Shown here: positions 39,601-49,447 of the stretch, in pieces
How positions within the stretch are numbered: the stretch's first letter is position 1
How the letters are laid out: each line of letters opens with the position of its first letter
NCBI RefSeq assembly: GCF_000972845.2
Contig: NC_040022.1
Location: forward strand, 19,956,713 to 20,020,712
Length of the DNA stretch: 64,000 nucleotides
Direction: 5' to 3'
Source: Larimichthys crocea
Lineage: Eukaryota > Chordata > Actinopteri > Sciaenidae
Position numbers and translations under genes: made by a program
Notes under the pieces: model-generated
What the model saw: the letters and a program-made list of their open reading frames with translations, nothing else
Told to the model about the DNA's origin: nothing
The model's database searches: none

Positions 39601-42600
39601 AAAGACTTTTACTCGGACTAATCCTTTACTGAGATATTACATAGATGCTTTTTTCTCTCCTCTCCTGTCAAAAAGATTTTTTTTTTGTCTTTTTAATTAT
39701 TGACTGCTCGACAAACGAGCAAAAGAAGTAATTTGTCTGGATTTTGTTTCTTGGTGGCAGCAAATCACGTCACACACGGACTTTCAGAAGCTACTGCTGG
39801 TTAAACTGAGCTACTGAAACTAAACTACGCACAAAAAGTAAGGAAATCTGTGTTTGGCAGATTATTTCTTTGTTGTAACAAATCTTCTTGGCAACAAGTC
39901 TCACACCATTGGAAAGGCTGGTTACTTCACTTTTAAATGGTGCCACGTTTGTCAGGAAGAAACAAGACATATTGGCAATTTAACAATTTATTAATTTAAC
40001 AAACAAGAGCCTCTGTAGCGTGCGGAAGAACCATACACAGCCACAAGTGTATTGTGTAGTTTATTTTAGGGCCGAGGGCTACCTCTGTGGGAGCCAGTGC
40101 TCCCTCTATTCAAAGAGAACCTGAGGTGTGAATAAATGATTCTAGTCATTGAATATAATAATGTTCAAACTGTTTTATATTTAAGCCAATATGGTTATTA
40201 TGGGGCACTTATGGCCCCAGTGTGAGGGTCAGCCAATAACTGTTAATGCAATGCAGCAGCTGTTTTTGTGTGGTTTTATTTGTTACACGCCTACATTAAA
40301 GCCACTATTTGTCCACAACTTCACTGACCCCAGTGATACTACTAAAAAAAAACAAAAAAACAAAAAAAACACACACTCTCTGCACGACAGTATTATGTGT
40401 GGGAGAGACAGAAGCGTCATCTTTTCGTGCCCTCACCCTCGTTGAGCTTAGCCATGTCCATGCTGCCGTTGTTCATCTGCAGGGTAGCCTGTAGCGCCGG
40501 GAGGAGCTGGTGCAGGAGAGCCGGGTCCTGCAGCAGCGCTGGTGACGGGGACTGAACAGACTGGGGCACCTGCCCCGAGGAGGAGGAAGAGGAGGAGGAC
40601 ATGGTGGAGGGAGTGGAACCTAAAGCACCAGGAGCAGAGCTCAAGCTCTGAGAAGAAGAGGAAGAGGAGGAATGGCCGGAGTTGGATGCTGTGGACTGGT
40701 CCCCTGATGTGGTCTCTGTGGAGACGAGCAGAGCAGGAGAATGCGGCATTAGTTCACACAGGATTTTACGTTCTCTTTTTACAATTTTACGTAAGGTAAG
40801 GTAAATATGTGCAGCACACAGATTCTCTTCTTCATCTCATGTTTATCCAGAAAGTAAACACAAGCTGAGATATAAAAACCTGAACACACTGCTTAGGTTT
40901 TATAATTAAGACATATTTACTCGTTGTGGCTTTGTCCTGCAAGGCCTCTTGTCTGTAGTCCATGTCCCTGGGGAAACTGTTTGCCGCCATCTTGACTGAG
41001 TCTTTCTGTCGTTGTTCCCTGAAGAAAACAAAGCAGTAAAACAACAGTGACAATGTGCAGCGTGCATGTAGACTCTGTACCCTGAGCTAATGATATTCTG
41101 TTGAGACCGGTGCATCCTGTAATGCATAAAAATGAAAATCTCAGTTACTGTCTCGGGTTAAAGATTAAAAAGTCTTCTAGTGTGCGTATGTAAAGCAGGC
41201 TTGCCTCTCCAACAGGTCCTTGGGCTTCTCCCATTGGGAGACCTCAGTTCTACAGTTATAGTAGTACTTCTTCCCAGACGAGCTGATGTGTTCTGTCCAG
41301 TCATCTGCTGGGTCCTGGTGCTGAGAGAGACACAACATGAGATGTTAGAGTTAATGACTACCACTGTGAAAAATAAAATGTAAGCAGGCTGCAGTCTTTA
41401 GGGCTCGGGGCTCAACATTAAAGTCCGTGTAAAGGCAATTCCATGTTTTCTTTCAAAACACAATAAATGTTGGAAAATAGCTGCTGAAAACACGTGAAAA
41501 GACATTTAATTATTTTTTTTATTTTGCAGTGAAGTATGCAGTGAAGTATAATCAATAAAACATATTTAGTATTATTACTACTTAGCATTCAACATCCCCT
41601 GTGACTATACTGTATTATAGCATTCCATTATTGGTCATTGGCATTATAGCTGGTCAATATGCTTGTCTGACCAAATTCTCACCAGTTAGACAGGTGCTGG
41701 TGTGAAAAACATACTTTAACCATTATTTTCAGGGGCTATTATATTTTAAAGTGGTAGGTTCTATTGTTGGAAATAACAAGTGTGTTTCTATTTAATAATC
41801 GCGGTATGGTTTGACTGAAATCAAAACACAGGTTTTCACAACTTTGAACTCGCTCAATTGAAGGAGAACTGCTAGGCTGAACATTTACCCGGCTCCAAAC
41901 TAATTGACATGTCAAAGAACCAGCGGAAATCTTTACATCAGCCCCGAGCCTCAGAGGACAGAAGCTGAGTGTAGACGGTATATTTTTGATGGCAACATGT
42001 GTGTCTGCACCACTTAAAGGTTCAAGCTCAACGATGGATCGATAGCAGCTGCCCGTGACCCAGCTTTGAACGGGAAGGCTCTGAGTTTTGCCTTGTTCTG
42101 TGTTGTTTTGGTGTTTATTTTGTACGTTAACCTGTTGAACGTTGCATTAGCATGTTGCGTGGCTAAGTGGCGACTCCACCAGGCTGGGGTGATGTTGGAC
42201 AGACAGTAATGTTGTAATACAGAGAGCCAGTCAATAAAAACTGTGTGAATGTTAAGCCTCATTTGAAGCCAAATATATAATAAGCAGTAAGTTTGATGTC
42301 AGTAACTTCATGTTGCTTTTTCTGTAGCTGCAGTGCTTCGTAATGTGTTAGCTTTGTTGTTGTACAGAAACCTGTTTTGCCTCACTGGTATGTGTGCAGC
42401 TGCTGTATGTAAATGTATTTTATAGACACATCCTGACGGTAATGATATAGCTACGTGTGAGAAGAAATGGTCAAACCTGGTTTGCAACATTGTGAAGTCT
42501 GATTAGCATCCAGCTACGAGCAGAGTGCACTCAGTGCATTGAGGTCAATTTAGTTAATCTCAAGATAACATGGAGATTTTTCTCCCCCATCGACAAATTG

Positions 42601-45600
42601 ATCGGTGGAAGAGTAAGTAGAATTTCAATGGACCGAGATTTTCTTTGGTTGACTAAAGCCCCAAATTAAAAGTAAAAGTAGCAAATCCTCACATTTGGGA
42701 CTCTGGAAGCATGAAATGTTTTTAAATGCTCTTGTGCCTCAAAGTCAATCCCTGTTTACAGTCTGACAAGCGTTACACTTTCAAACTATATAGAAGTGAA
42801 TGGATGTCAGCAGTGATACATTTAAAAACCTGAAACTCTACAGGACAGTTTGGAAAACATGGTCATCAGCTACATTAGGTAAAGATCTGTATTAAATGTG
42901 CTGCAAAAATTGATCACAACATGACAGAGTATTATGAAATAAAGTATACGCTGTTGCCATGGTGCCACGTGTTTGGCAGCCAGTTACAGTAGCTTTGAAC
43001 TCTTCTGTGTTTTTGGTATTTTTTTGTACTTTTTTGCATGGTTTATTCAACACCAGTCTCCATCCTTTTTGTGTGCAAACATAGACTTGGAACTGTGGAG
43101 ATTAGTCATTTGCTTTTTTTCCCCGTTATACAAACTACTTCATGATGCATCAGGTGACCCATTCAAAAAACAGAACAGCTGTTAGCAGACGCTAAGATTG
43201 TTAAGACGACACATCACAAAGGAAACGTCCATAGACCACAGGCCGGAGTCAGAACCGGACGGTTGGGAGTCAGGTCTACCGGTTGAGCCAGCAGGGCACG
43301 CCTATTTATTTTAGATTTTATTTATTTATGTGTATTTTACTTCACCTTGTATAATGTGAGCCGCTGCAACAAGTGAATTTCCCCAGTGTGGGATCAATAA
43401 AGTCCATCTTATCTTATCCATATGTACTAATATATATAATACATATATACGGTAAGCATCCCTCGATTTTCATCCTCTATAATGGATATAAAGGGCTTTT
43501 CAGTCTGGATGGAAACTGGTATCTTTATTATTGATGATCATGTATATACTGACAATTCTGGGAAGAGAATATACTTAACCCCCTTCTGTTTTTCCTACTT
43601 AAAGGAGAACTTATTTTAAAGCTGACTGATTTTCCAGAGGAGGACATTAGCAGTTGCACTTTAAGATCCTGCATGACCTTCCAACAGAAACAGAACATAA
43701 TGCATGTCCCCTATAAAAACTCCTTATGGTTACTATGGTAATAACTATTTTACTAATGTCTCTCAAAAGTCAAATAGTTTGAATACTTTTCAATTTACCC
43801 TACACTGTCAACACTGCTGTTACTTACTTCTCAAGCCTGTTACAGTTCACAAATGTTAGGTGTGACACCGGGGCTTGTGAGACAGCACAGAGGTGTGATG
43901 GGGGGGGGGGCTTTGAGTCAATAAACAAAAACAGATGCTGTACTGCAGGTTTGACACTCACAATGCACCAAACTTAAAAGGTTTTAAATGGGAACACTTT
44001 ATGACTGCCGGACCACAAAAATTGGACAGTTATTTTTGCAGCGGCTAATGACTAATCAAACTCTGGGCTCTGGGCCTGTGAATATCAAAGTAGAGCAGAG
44101 AAGGACAGGAGGGGATACATTAGCAAAACATGATCGTTACTCTTAATCTTGCTAAACCTGAACTGTAAAGCTCTCATCTCTCTCATGATGGATGCACAAA
44201 TGAGGAAAAACCAGCCTTTTGGCCACACATTTGTCGGCCCATTGTAGATTTTATGTCAACACTGGCTACTCACTTCATAATCATGACAACAAACAGCATC
44301 GGTTTAACTACACCACGACCTATATTCATTACACTGATAGACAGTGTGTCACGTTAGATATTCTATTGGACCTTAGCGCTCAGTCCAATCAGTGAGATAT
44401 AATAATTAGATAATCAAATCTTTTAATGAGGAAGTCTGAAATCTAATTGGACCATCCACCCCATACAGAGAGCCAGTTACATAAATGTGACGTTTCAATC
44501 ACACACTGTTGTTGAGACAAATGTCTTCACAGAGAGATGCCTCTAAGTAATGTCCCACATTCTAAAGTGGCGTGACGGCAATTTCTACAGGAAACGCTGA
44601 GGGTATATAATCAGATAATGCAAGGCAACGTCTTACCCTGTCTGCAGGCTTGCTCTGAGTCGCATGCGAGTCGGAGCCATGGTGGGAGCTGTTATTGTGA
44701 GAGTTCTCCTGAGGAGAGCCGCTGGTCCCTGAAACAAAGCCATTCATCACGTCACAGATAATACACAAAGTTCTGCTGAGGACTGAATCCTCTGTGACAT
44801 CCGCAACTGCGAAAGAAATGCTTTGTTTGTGACTGTAATCGATTTACGTTATTTACATCTGAGCAGTTATAGTTACATTGTGATCTCATGTGAGATATTC
44901 AAATAATCAAAAGCTTCATTTTGTTCTCCGTGACAGTTTCTGGGTTAATGTTTTGCTTTTCATCAAACTTTGCACCCATGCCTCCTCAAAAGTGATCATA
45001 AAAGTTAGAGCGCTTACATGACCTGACAAGTCCACACAGTATGTGAAAGACACACACATAAAGGGAGCAAAAACGAACTGCGGAGACACTAATAACCATC
45101 AGAAGATTGCATTTGTTGGTCAGTTTACAATTCATCACAGTGAGCCGAGGCGAGTGTCATTAGTTTGCCCCGCAGCCACGAGCATATGATGTTTTCGATC
45201 TGTTAGCTGGACTAAGACGCTGCATTTTCTTTGTAACAACCATTTAAGATCAAACATAAAATTGCATCCACGGCCAAGACCACCACATCACAGCTTACCA
45301 TTTTTCCCTCTAACAGTGTGAGAGGTTTTTGCCTTGGTATGTCCCGCGCCGTCTCCGTGTCTACTGACAGGACTTTCGTCTGAGCGCCGCAGCATCTTGT
45401 AAGGGGGTGTGGGGTCTGATGAGCCATCGCGCACCTTTTCGTAACGGTGAAGGCTGCTGGACTGGCTCTTTGGCTGAGATTTATGGGTCTAGATTGGATA
45501 AAGCATTGCAGAAAAAAAAGATGTTGGGGATTTGCTCACACTGGTGTCATTTTCATACCGTGATGAACTTTTCTGGAAAATATAGTGCGTGGTGGAGACT

Positions 45601-46966
45601 TCTTTGAAGGTGTGCAACACCACCAAGACCAATAACGGAGTGAAAACAGAATTGATATCCACAAAAATAAACTGCAACTCAGAGTGGGAGTGGCTGACAT
45701 CTTTTGACTCATGAAGCACGAGATGTACGTAGGGAAAAGTATATAGGACTCAGAATTAAGCTTGCTTATTTATAGGTAGAGGGTTGCTCAATATAATACA
45801 TTTGTTTTACATATTTGTGAGTTTTTGTACTTGTATTCTAAAGTCAATCATTAGACAGACTTTTTTTTTAATACAAACTCTAAGACTGTGTTAGGCCATT
45901 TTGTGTGTACTTATTTTGTTTAAATAAATACTATCTGTGTGTGTGTGTGTGTGTGTGTCTGCAAATATTAAAACGAGACTGTACAGCCAAGCTTCCCTGT
46001 CTTAAGGCATTTGTTGAATTTGTCCTACAGGAAACCTTTTAAATAATTTACATGACTATTCCAAAACATCCCATAGGAAGTGTGGCAGTTTGTGTAAGGT
46101 TCTTGTAAACGTTGGTACATTTTATATTCACGTTGTGTTGAGATAGTGTCGGGCTTGTGGAGGTACAGGACATGTTCGTGTTTGTACAGCAGAGGAGCAC
46201 TCCTTGAAAATCCTCAAATACCTGCTGTTAATGTAAATAAAACCTTTAATGTTGTTGCATGGTATTATCAATAACATAATTATCGGGGGGGTTTAACTGG
46301 AGCTGTGTTAGGAAGACTTGCCATTTTATAACGGCTGCATCTCCAAAACAACAACATGAAGGCTGCAGTTCATCTTTGTAATATGAAAATACTCTATTAC
46401 ACCTCGTTAGCTCGGAGTAATGACAGGATGTGAACACATTAAACACTTTCATACCTGATAGGATTGTGAATCCCTTCTGTCGTTGCACCTGTGGGGTCAG
46501 AAAAACAAAACAGTGTTTTAGCACATAAAGGGCTAACATCAGGTCAGTCCGCTGCCCATGGCAACGCACTTTATGAACATATTCAGCTAATTAGCTGCCG
46601 TTAGCTGGGCTAGCTCGATTTGACACCCTTAGCAACAGCTGTTTGCTCATTGTGTCGAGGTAAAAAAACAACCGATAACGGTTGAAATATATCGTAAATG
46701 AGCCGCCCTGTATCGGCAGAGTTTACCATTAACACGTTAGTTAGCTAACATTAGCGTTAGTCGAGCAGCTACAGGAAATATCCATAGCTGTTGACGCTAG
46801 CTGCTTAGCACTGAGAGCTAGCGGATGCACGCAAACATGACCGACCCGTCCACGAAGAGAAAAACAGATAAACCCTGCGCGTCGCTTTTTTTTTTTTTTT
46901 ATGTTAACATGTGTGCTTGATTTACCCATCGCTGACTCTTGTTGGTTTCCTTGCATACATCACCAT
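36575..46966 (-). CDS. wac: WAC, WW domain-containing adaptor with coiled-coil (13 coding exons)
   Basis: This is a nuclear adaptor. In mammals WAC bridges the RNF20/RNF40 H2B-ubiquitin ligase to RNA polymerase II and also acts in autophagy and checkpoint control (family knowledge). Thirteen exons on the minus strand join in frame to 524 residues plus stop. The N-terminus [15 protein letters not shown] and a following [11 protein letters not shown] match the family. A WW domain lies at about residues 118-149, with W122, the YYYNC core and W144 in SQWEKPK. A Ser/Pro-rich middle and the conserved [11 protein letters not shown] and AVTQASL blocks follow. The C-terminal coiled coil (about 455-520) ends in KNQNSYMV. 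Exon phases all agree. The protein is shorter than the 647-aa human form because a large middle segment is absent. One intron uses a GC donor. The gene is divergent from the MPP7-like gene. Assignment is firm; the duplicate (a or b) is unresolved. Confidence 0.95.
36737..36864 (-). CDS. wac: wac coding exon 12 (coiled coil)
   Basis: This exon encodes [20 protein letters not shown], then [22 protein letters not shown]. It is nearly identical to the family and forms the first part of the C-terminal coiled coil. The acceptor is CCACCAG and the donor is AG/GTGAGG. Confidence 0.95.
37608..37791 (-). CDS. wac: wac coding exon 11
   Basis: This exon encodes 61 residues ending [20 protein letters not shown], then PSENTEKQ. 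It matches [28 protein letters not shown]. The acceptor is CTCCACCAG and the donor is CAG/GTACTG. The Ser/Gly/Pro-rich first half is poorly conserved. Confidence 0.93.
38297..38388 (-). CDS. wac: wac coding exon 10
   Basis: This exon encodes [20 protein letters not shown], then [10 protein letters not shown]. It corresponds to the KQGPVSQS and SPRSLQRS region. The acceptor is CTCTTCAG and the donor is GAAG/GTAGAA. It leaves AG for the Ser codon completed by exon 11. Confidence 0.85.
38576..38724 (-). CDS. wac: wac coding exon 9
   Basis: This exon encodes [20 protein letters not shown], then [12 protein letters not shown]. It aligns with the conserved [21 protein letters not shown] stretch. 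It runs from phase 1 to phase 0, with acceptor GTTTCAG and donor AGG/GTGAGT. Confidence 0.92.
39028..39144 (-). CDS. wac: wac coding exon 8
   Basis: This exon encodes [20 protein letters not shown], then [18 protein letters not shown]. It aligns with [36 protein letters not shown]. The acceptor is CCCTCCAG and the donor is CAAG/GTACGG. Confidence 0.93.
39145..40436. other. wac intron 7
   Basis: 1.3-kb intron between coding exons 7 and 8. It contains A-rich tracts (40,344-40,371) and no extra exon that I can support. Confidence 0.6.
40437..40715 (-). CDS. wac: wac coding exon 7 (Ser-rich)
   Basis: This 279-nt exon contains two serine runs. The conserved block [19 protein letters not shown] then continues to [17 protein letters not shown]. 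It starts with AG after CCACAG and ends GAGG/GTGAGG, so the Val codon is completed by exon 8. Its upstream neighbour in long mammalian WAC, about 100 residues, is not found in the 205-nt intron to exon 6. Confidence 0.92.
40921..41018 (-). CDS. wac: wac coding exon 6
   Basis: This exon encodes [20 protein letters not shown], then [12 protein letters not shown]. It aligns with [31 protein letters not shown]. The acceptor is TTCTTCAG and the donor is ACGA/GTAAAT. It ends with one base, which pairs with the AG of exon 7 to make Lys. Confidence 0.93.
41205..41320 (-). CDS. wac: wac coding exon 5 (WW domain)
   Basis: This exon encodes the whole WW domain: [19 protein letters not shown], then [15 protein letters not shown]. 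Both signature tryptophans and the tyrosine block are intact, so binding to proline-rich ligands is expected. The donor is AG/GCAAGC, a GC-type splice site. Joining here gives the family sequence LLEREQRQK. Confidence 0.95.
41398..42660 (-). mobile_element. Possible hAT-like non-autonomous element
   Basis: The right part, read on the minus strand (GGGCTTTAGTCAACCAAAG, AAAATCTCGGTCCATTG, CCACCGATCAATTTGTCG), resembles the start of a teleost repeat family. The left end begins TAGGGCTCGGGGCTC, so both termini carry GGGCT. Classification and ends are tentative. Confidence 0.35.
43222..43302 (-). mobile_element. SINE head fragment (tRNA-like)
   Basis: On the minus strand an A box-like TGGCTCAACCGG (from 43,290) and a B box-like GGTTCTGACTCC are spaced as in the SINE at 33,838, followed by GGCCTGTGG. 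Only the head is retained. Confidence 0.55.
43335..43419 (+). mobile_element. LINE-type 3' tail
   Basis: GCAACAAGTGAATTTCCCCA, then GTGTGGGATCAATAAAG and ATCTTATCTTATC. This is the 3' end of a common teleost LINE family, ending in its short tandem tail. Confidence 0.65.
44637..44728 (-). CDS. wac: wac coding exon 4
   Basis: This exon encodes [20 protein letters not shown] and onward to SKPADR, matching [20 protein letters not shown] in the family. It runs from phase 1 to phase 0, with acceptor TTTCAG and donor AGG/GTAAGA. Confidence 0.9.
45299..45473 (-). CDS. wac: wac coding exon 3
   Basis: This 175-nt exon encodes 58 residues. They include [27 protein letters not shown] and [15 protein letters not shown], which align with the [25 protein letters not shown] region of vertebrate WAC. 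The acceptor is ATCTCAG and the donor is ATG/GTAAGC. It leaves one base for exon 4. Confidence 0.9.
45935..45959 (+). repeat. (TG)n microsatellite in wac intron 2
   Basis: A run of about 12 TG units. Confidence 0.9.
46455..46488 (-). CDS. wac: wac coding exon 2
   Basis: This 34-nt exon encodes [11 protein letters not shown], matching the family's [11 protein letters not shown]. The acceptor is CCCCACAG and the donor is CAG/GTATGA. It ends in phase 0. Confidence 0.92.
46926..46966 (-). CDS. wac: wac coding exon 1 (start codon)
   Basis: It encodes [13 protein letters not shown] plus two bases of the next Gly codon. The ATG at 46,966-46,964 (minus strand) is chosen because the family begins MVMYARK. 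The donor GTAAAT follows GATGG, so the exon ends in phase 2 and fits exon 2, which starts with one completing base. Confidence 0.92.
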
Positions 46967-47330
46967 CAAGGCCGTGGTGATGTATGTATGTGTGTGAGGG
47001 GGAACCGTGGCCTCCTGTCTGTCTGTCTGCTCTCACACTTCTCTTTTCTTCAGCTTCCTGATAGCTACACTCAGTCTGTCCTGACAAACGGACGCCTACA
47101 AGCCGCGCACCGAGCACCAGCACTGCATAGCGGGTGGCCTTTATCAAAAACCACCCTCAGTGCATCATCTGGCATGTAGTTACGGTATGCGCTTGGCTCG
47201 GCCGATGTAGCTCAGCGAAAGGCAGCAGAGTCAGGAGGAAGCGGAGAAGACGGACGCCTCGGTGATGTTTAGCTAGAAAAACAATCTCCGGCTTTACCTT
47301 TCAAAATAAAAGTGCGACTATCGGCTAAAA
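46967..47330 (-). promoter_or_regulatory. wac 5' UTR and CpG-enriched promoter region
   Basis: Upstream of the wac ATG the sequence is visibly richer in CpG than the AT-rich flanks; examples are around 47,100, 47,195 and 47,250. No in-frame upstream coding exon is needed, since the family begins at this ATG. I infer that the transcription start lies here. No TATA box stands out. It may be a shared divergent promoter with the MPP7-like gene, but the MPP7 first exon was not located. Confidence 0.5.
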
Positions 47331-49412
47331 GGGGGAAGCGCATCAGATGAACTGGTTAAAATGCCGTTTTTAGGCGGTCTACACATAAACACAGGACACA
47401 GCAGACAAATGTATTACTAAATAGGAAGAAAAGACTGCTAAAACATTGCCACAGTTCTAAATTAAAACTATAGTGCCTCCTTTACTTGTTTTAGCTATTG
47501 TTGGAAAATACTCGTAAAGTGACAAGCTCGTTTAACAAGACGTTTCTTATCATGAATCATTATGGCACACACACACATTAAGTTATACTTAAGACATGTA
47601 TTTCTAAAAACATTTCTAGATATTTATTTTAAAAATGTATTTATTTGCATATTTGTTTATATATTGAGACAATACCTACTTAACGTGGCAAAAAGAACGA
47701 GGAAAAACTGGACGACCTCGTTACGACGACAAATGTGAGATTTCTTTTTCTCCCTGTGGCAGTTTAAAGTTTGCGCCTTTATTTTGAAATAAGTAGCTTC
47801 ATTTCCGGTATTAGCCTAGCTGTCTCTGGATAACGTGACGCAGCTGAAAACAGAGCTAGTTGGTGCTGTGGACTCCTCCTCCGAGTTCATATCTCGTTGG
47901 CTGGCCATTTTCTGAGACACACCCACGGTCTGCTCTGTTGTCTTTATCTATTAAGGCCAGGAAGACTTTGCCCGCCGTGAAGAGCACGTCACATACTGTC
48001 TTATTCCTCCTGAGGACTTATTATGTGCTGTGTGGCTAATCAGCACACAGATGAACCTTTATCTCTGCATTCACTCCACAGCACATATATAGAAATATAT
48101 CTTCTTCACAGAGAGGTCAGAGGTCAGGGTAATACTGAGCAGGTTCTAAGTATTCATTGCCTTGCCTATGCTCCTCATGAATACACTTGATCCCCATGAA
48201 TAGGGCTGACTGTGTTCATATTGTGACGTGCATCACCCATACTCTCACCCCATGTGATTGTTGAGGCTGATCTCACCTTGAACACCAACATATTGTATCA
48301 CCAGAGAGAAAATGATAAAAAAATCTGTCCTTTAATGAGAGTTCAAACAAAAAGCAACGGGTACTGAAAGGATGCACAAAACTGCTGACCTCAGATTCAC
48401 TTAGTATGCGCACATGCAGTGACAGTCATATGCTCTTTGATTGCTGTATTGATTCCCCGCTGGCTTGATTTAGGTCAGACCTGACACATATTGACTGAAT
48501 GAGAGACAGTCTCTTTTACACTGTGGCCAGTTGAACACTGCTCAACCTCTCTCTACAAGTGGATGTTCAAATGCAGCTCATGCTCTTTAGATATTAAGCG
48601 GTATGTCCTGCCTGAACTGGGCCTAATGGAATGGACAGTCTCTGGTGAGTGCAGTTTATAAATTTCGCTTGGTTGTGCTGAGCTGGCTGGGATTTCCTCG
48701 ACTTAAAATGTGTTGTAAGTGTGTTACACTCTTAATCTGTACCCCAGATAAGCTGAATTAGACCAAATGATTTTTAATAGTATTTTATATTATTGTTAGC
48801 TACTGAAACATTAAAATAATTCAAGCATTTATGTATATTTGTTTGCAAGACTAGATTTTATTGTCTAACAAGTGCATTTCTGTTGAACCGATTCTCATGC
48901 TTTAAATGAAATTCTCCACATTTGCATATCACGGTTAAATGATCTTAAATGAATCCAGATCACAGGATAAAGAGAAAGGCTAAAAATGATTTAATTCAAG
49001 CAAAGAACATTAATTATTTATCTTCTAGCGTGAGTTATGTTCTGATTTTATTGTTGATGTACTTTTAGGTAAGTAATACCCAAGCAAGCATGCCAAAATA
49101 TCAAGTTTAATGTCATAAATAACAACAACTGCGAATAAAACAGATAAAATGTGACTGAATTTATTGGCATAACCATTTGTGTAGTGAAACAGAATATGAC
49201 CGTCAGTTGAAATATCTCATACTAGCATTAGGGGGCAGTAATATCTCATAAGAAGCATCCTGAAAAATGAATACATTTCTTTCCTTTCCCTAATCATTTG
49301 TCTTTCTCTATGTGTCACACCCTGGTCTCTGTCTTGGATAATAAAAACAAAGAAAACCTGGACCAAATAACAGAGTATGAAAATTTGTCGAATTTTTCTG
49401 TTCTTATCTCAG
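47331..49412. other. Intergenic DNA between wac and the MPP7-like gene
   Basis: No coding exon is recognised. A non-coding first exon of the MPP7-like gene should lie here or just to the left, because the first coding exon at 49,413 is preceded by a splice acceptor (TTATCTCAG). The segment 47,780-47,950 is less AT-rich than its surroundings and is a candidate, unproven. Confidence 0.35.
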
Positions 49413-49447
49413 AGTGAGGACGATGCTGAGCAGAACCGAACACAGAG
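49413..49447 (+). CDS. mpp7: mpp7-like coding exon 1 (start codon at 49,423)
   Basis: After the acceptor CTCAG come ten 5'-UTR bases, then ATG encoding MLSRTEHR plus one base. The donor is AGAG/GTATGT. The peptide is short and poorly conserved compared with MPALSTGSGSDT in human MPP7, so the start is plausible but not certain. Confidence 0.7.

Larger units (their letters stand above)
41321..44636. other. wac intron 4, repeat-bearing
   Basis: The largest wac intron, 3.3 kb, between exons 4 and 5. It carries a probable DNA-transposon-like repeat (41,398-42,660), a minus-strand SINE head and a LINE-type tail (43,222-43,419) and a G-run near 43,903. No extra exon is recognised. Confidence 0.6.

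Noticed and set aside
47195..47270. tRNA-like GATGTAGCTCAGCG motif near the WAC promoter
   Set aside because: No B box at the proper spacing and no cloverleaf arms; chance similarity.
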